From the NCBI GenBank assembly GCA_051453625.1, contig JBOZIK010000001.1, forward strand, positions 104,866,386-104,896,911: a DNA stretch of 30,526 nt, in the 5' to 3' direction. This stretch comes from Welwitschia mirabilis. Lineage: Eukaryota > Gnetophyta > Gnetopsida > Welwitschiales. A model generated the notes under the pieces. The model worked only from the letters and a program-made list of their open reading frames with translations, had not been told where the DNA came from and ran no database searches. Of this stretch, positions 29,833 through 30,526 are shown piece after piece (the stretch's first letter is position 1; every line of letters starts with the position of its first letter). The position numbers were made by a program, and so were the translations under genes.

Positions 29833-30526
29833 ATGGTAGAGGATCACTTAAAGGGATCTTGTCAGAAGGAGCCAACCAGCAAAGATCTAGGGTATTTTTA
29901 CTCTGGAATGTCAGATGAGGCTTTAGGTAATTTTTTAAAGAAGTTTGAGAAAAATCCTGTCTATTAGAAAGGACCTGTTACTTCTAGGGAACTTAAGGAG
30001 CTCAGGGATGTGGTAAGGCTTCTAAATGAACTTGATTTATCTTATTTCTTTAATGTATCTGGGTTAACCTACCCTTTCCTCACTCGAATGTTTTATTGTA
30101 ATGCCTCTTTTGATGCTGACTCCTCTACCCTAACAACCCCTATTTTGGGGAGAAGGATTAGGGTTATTGTAGATCTCATAGCCTCCCTTACAAATCTCCC
30201 TAGAGGAAATTATGAGGAGTTTTGACCCTTACATGACTTCATAGAGGATAAGGCAGAGACCACTAGAGAGCTCTGTGGTATGTTTATTCGATGGAAAACC
30301 ACCCTCTCCACCTCCTACCTTACCCGAAAATACTACTTTCTTTATTTGGTTTTTACATGCAATTTATTACCTTTGGCGAATCATCATGATAAGACCTCTA
30401 ACTATAAAGATTATCTATTGTATTTGGTAGGAACTGGTCATTTTATTAATGCTCCTACCATTATGCTTAAAAATATGGTCTCTCAGTTGGAGTATTATAA
30501 ACTATGGCTCTTCCTTTCTCTGTTTT
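29833..30526 (+). pseudogene. Env-like / accessory ORF of element 2 (cut by window end)
   Basis: One frame from ATG 29833 to the end with stops at 29965 and 30223. It reads MVEDHLKGSCQKEP, GYFYSGMSDEALGNFLKKFE, RELKELRDVVRLLNELDL, FYCNASFDADSSTL, GRRIRVIVDLIASLTNLP, a segment RKYYFLYLVFTCNLLP and GHFINAPTIMLKNMVSQLEY. It aligns by eye with the ORF of element 1 around FYxNxxFD...G(x)3-4VDL. No signal peptide is evident. Position and the paired ORF in element 1 indicate the Sirevirus post-pol gene. Its role is not established, and 'env-like' is a positional name. Confidence 0.65.

Larger units (their letters stand above)
22791..30526 (+). mobile_element. Element 2: Sirevirus-like Ty1/copia retrotransposon (3' end outside window)
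   Basis: A 5' LTR (22791-23895), a PBS complementary to initiator-Met tRNA, gag, protease, integrase, RT and RNase H in copia order, a repeat-rich spacer and an env-like ORF cut by the window end. The post-RNase H ORF and the LTR features place it near Sirevirus. The 3' LTR is not in the window. All frames contain stops or shifts, and a 945 N gap removes the protease-integrase junction. The 5 bp before the LTR are GAGAA; the partner duplication cannot be seen. Confidence 0.85.

Noticed and set aside
1-30526. tRNA or rRNA genes
   Set aside because: Apart from the tRNA-like head of the SINE, I saw no intact A/B box pair with a cloverleaf and no rRNA-like sequence.

Overview
This window is plant nuclear DNA, about 30.5 kb, AT-rich and dominated by decayed LTR retrotransposons, with six runs of N (3548-3647, 6445-6814, 9086-9272, 12315-12749, 16028-16098, 25962-26906). 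The plant assignment rests on three things: one intact gene of the land-plant DUF1191 family; the retroelement lineages, which are Sirevirus-type Ty1/copia elements with an extra ORF after pol and a Tat-type Ty3/gypsy element with a second RNase H; and a tRNA-derived SINE. I cannot name the species.

Layout. Positions 1-2780 hold the 3' part of a Sirevirus-like copia element ('element 1'): a decayed env-like ORF, three polypurine tracts and a 3' LTR. Only about 38 bp later a complete but inactive Tat-type gypsy element begins (2819-15147). It has a 1.6 kb 5' LTR, PBS, gag, protease relic, RT, RNase H, a second RNase H, integrase, a small post-pol ORF, PPT and a 1.4 kb 3' LTR. From 15148 to about 17650 there is unassigned sequence with a 1.2 kb purine-rich tract, followed by an LTR-leader-like stretch that ends at a second copy of the gypsy-type primer-binding site. 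At 17760-18240 lies a broken C-terminal piece of a PIF1-like helicase. From about 19100 to 21400 is the only apparently functional gene, a single-exon DUF1191 membrane protein with a long leader and an overlapping upstream ORF. A SINE with perfect 10 bp target-site duplications sits behind it (22069-22175). Positions 22791-30526 hold a second Sirevirus-like copia element ('element 2'): 5' LTR, Met-tRNA-type PBS, gag, protease, integrase, RT, RNase H, a repeat-rich spacer and an env-like ORF running off the window end. All three large elements are in + orientation, and every retroelement ORF is broken by stops and frameshifts.

Most interesting observation: in both Sirevirus-like elements the short repeat family that fills the LTR occurs again inside the element, just upstream of the env-like ORF. 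The repeat word differs completely between the two (GGGATGTCCGACCT-like in element 1, GGTCGACCAG-like in element 2), but the arrangement is the same. In element 2 the internal cluster is followed by a TATA box and then the ORF. This suggests an internal, LTR-derived promoter or regulatory cassette for the env-like gene that co-evolves with the LTR. That reading is inference; the repeat placement is read directly from the sequence.
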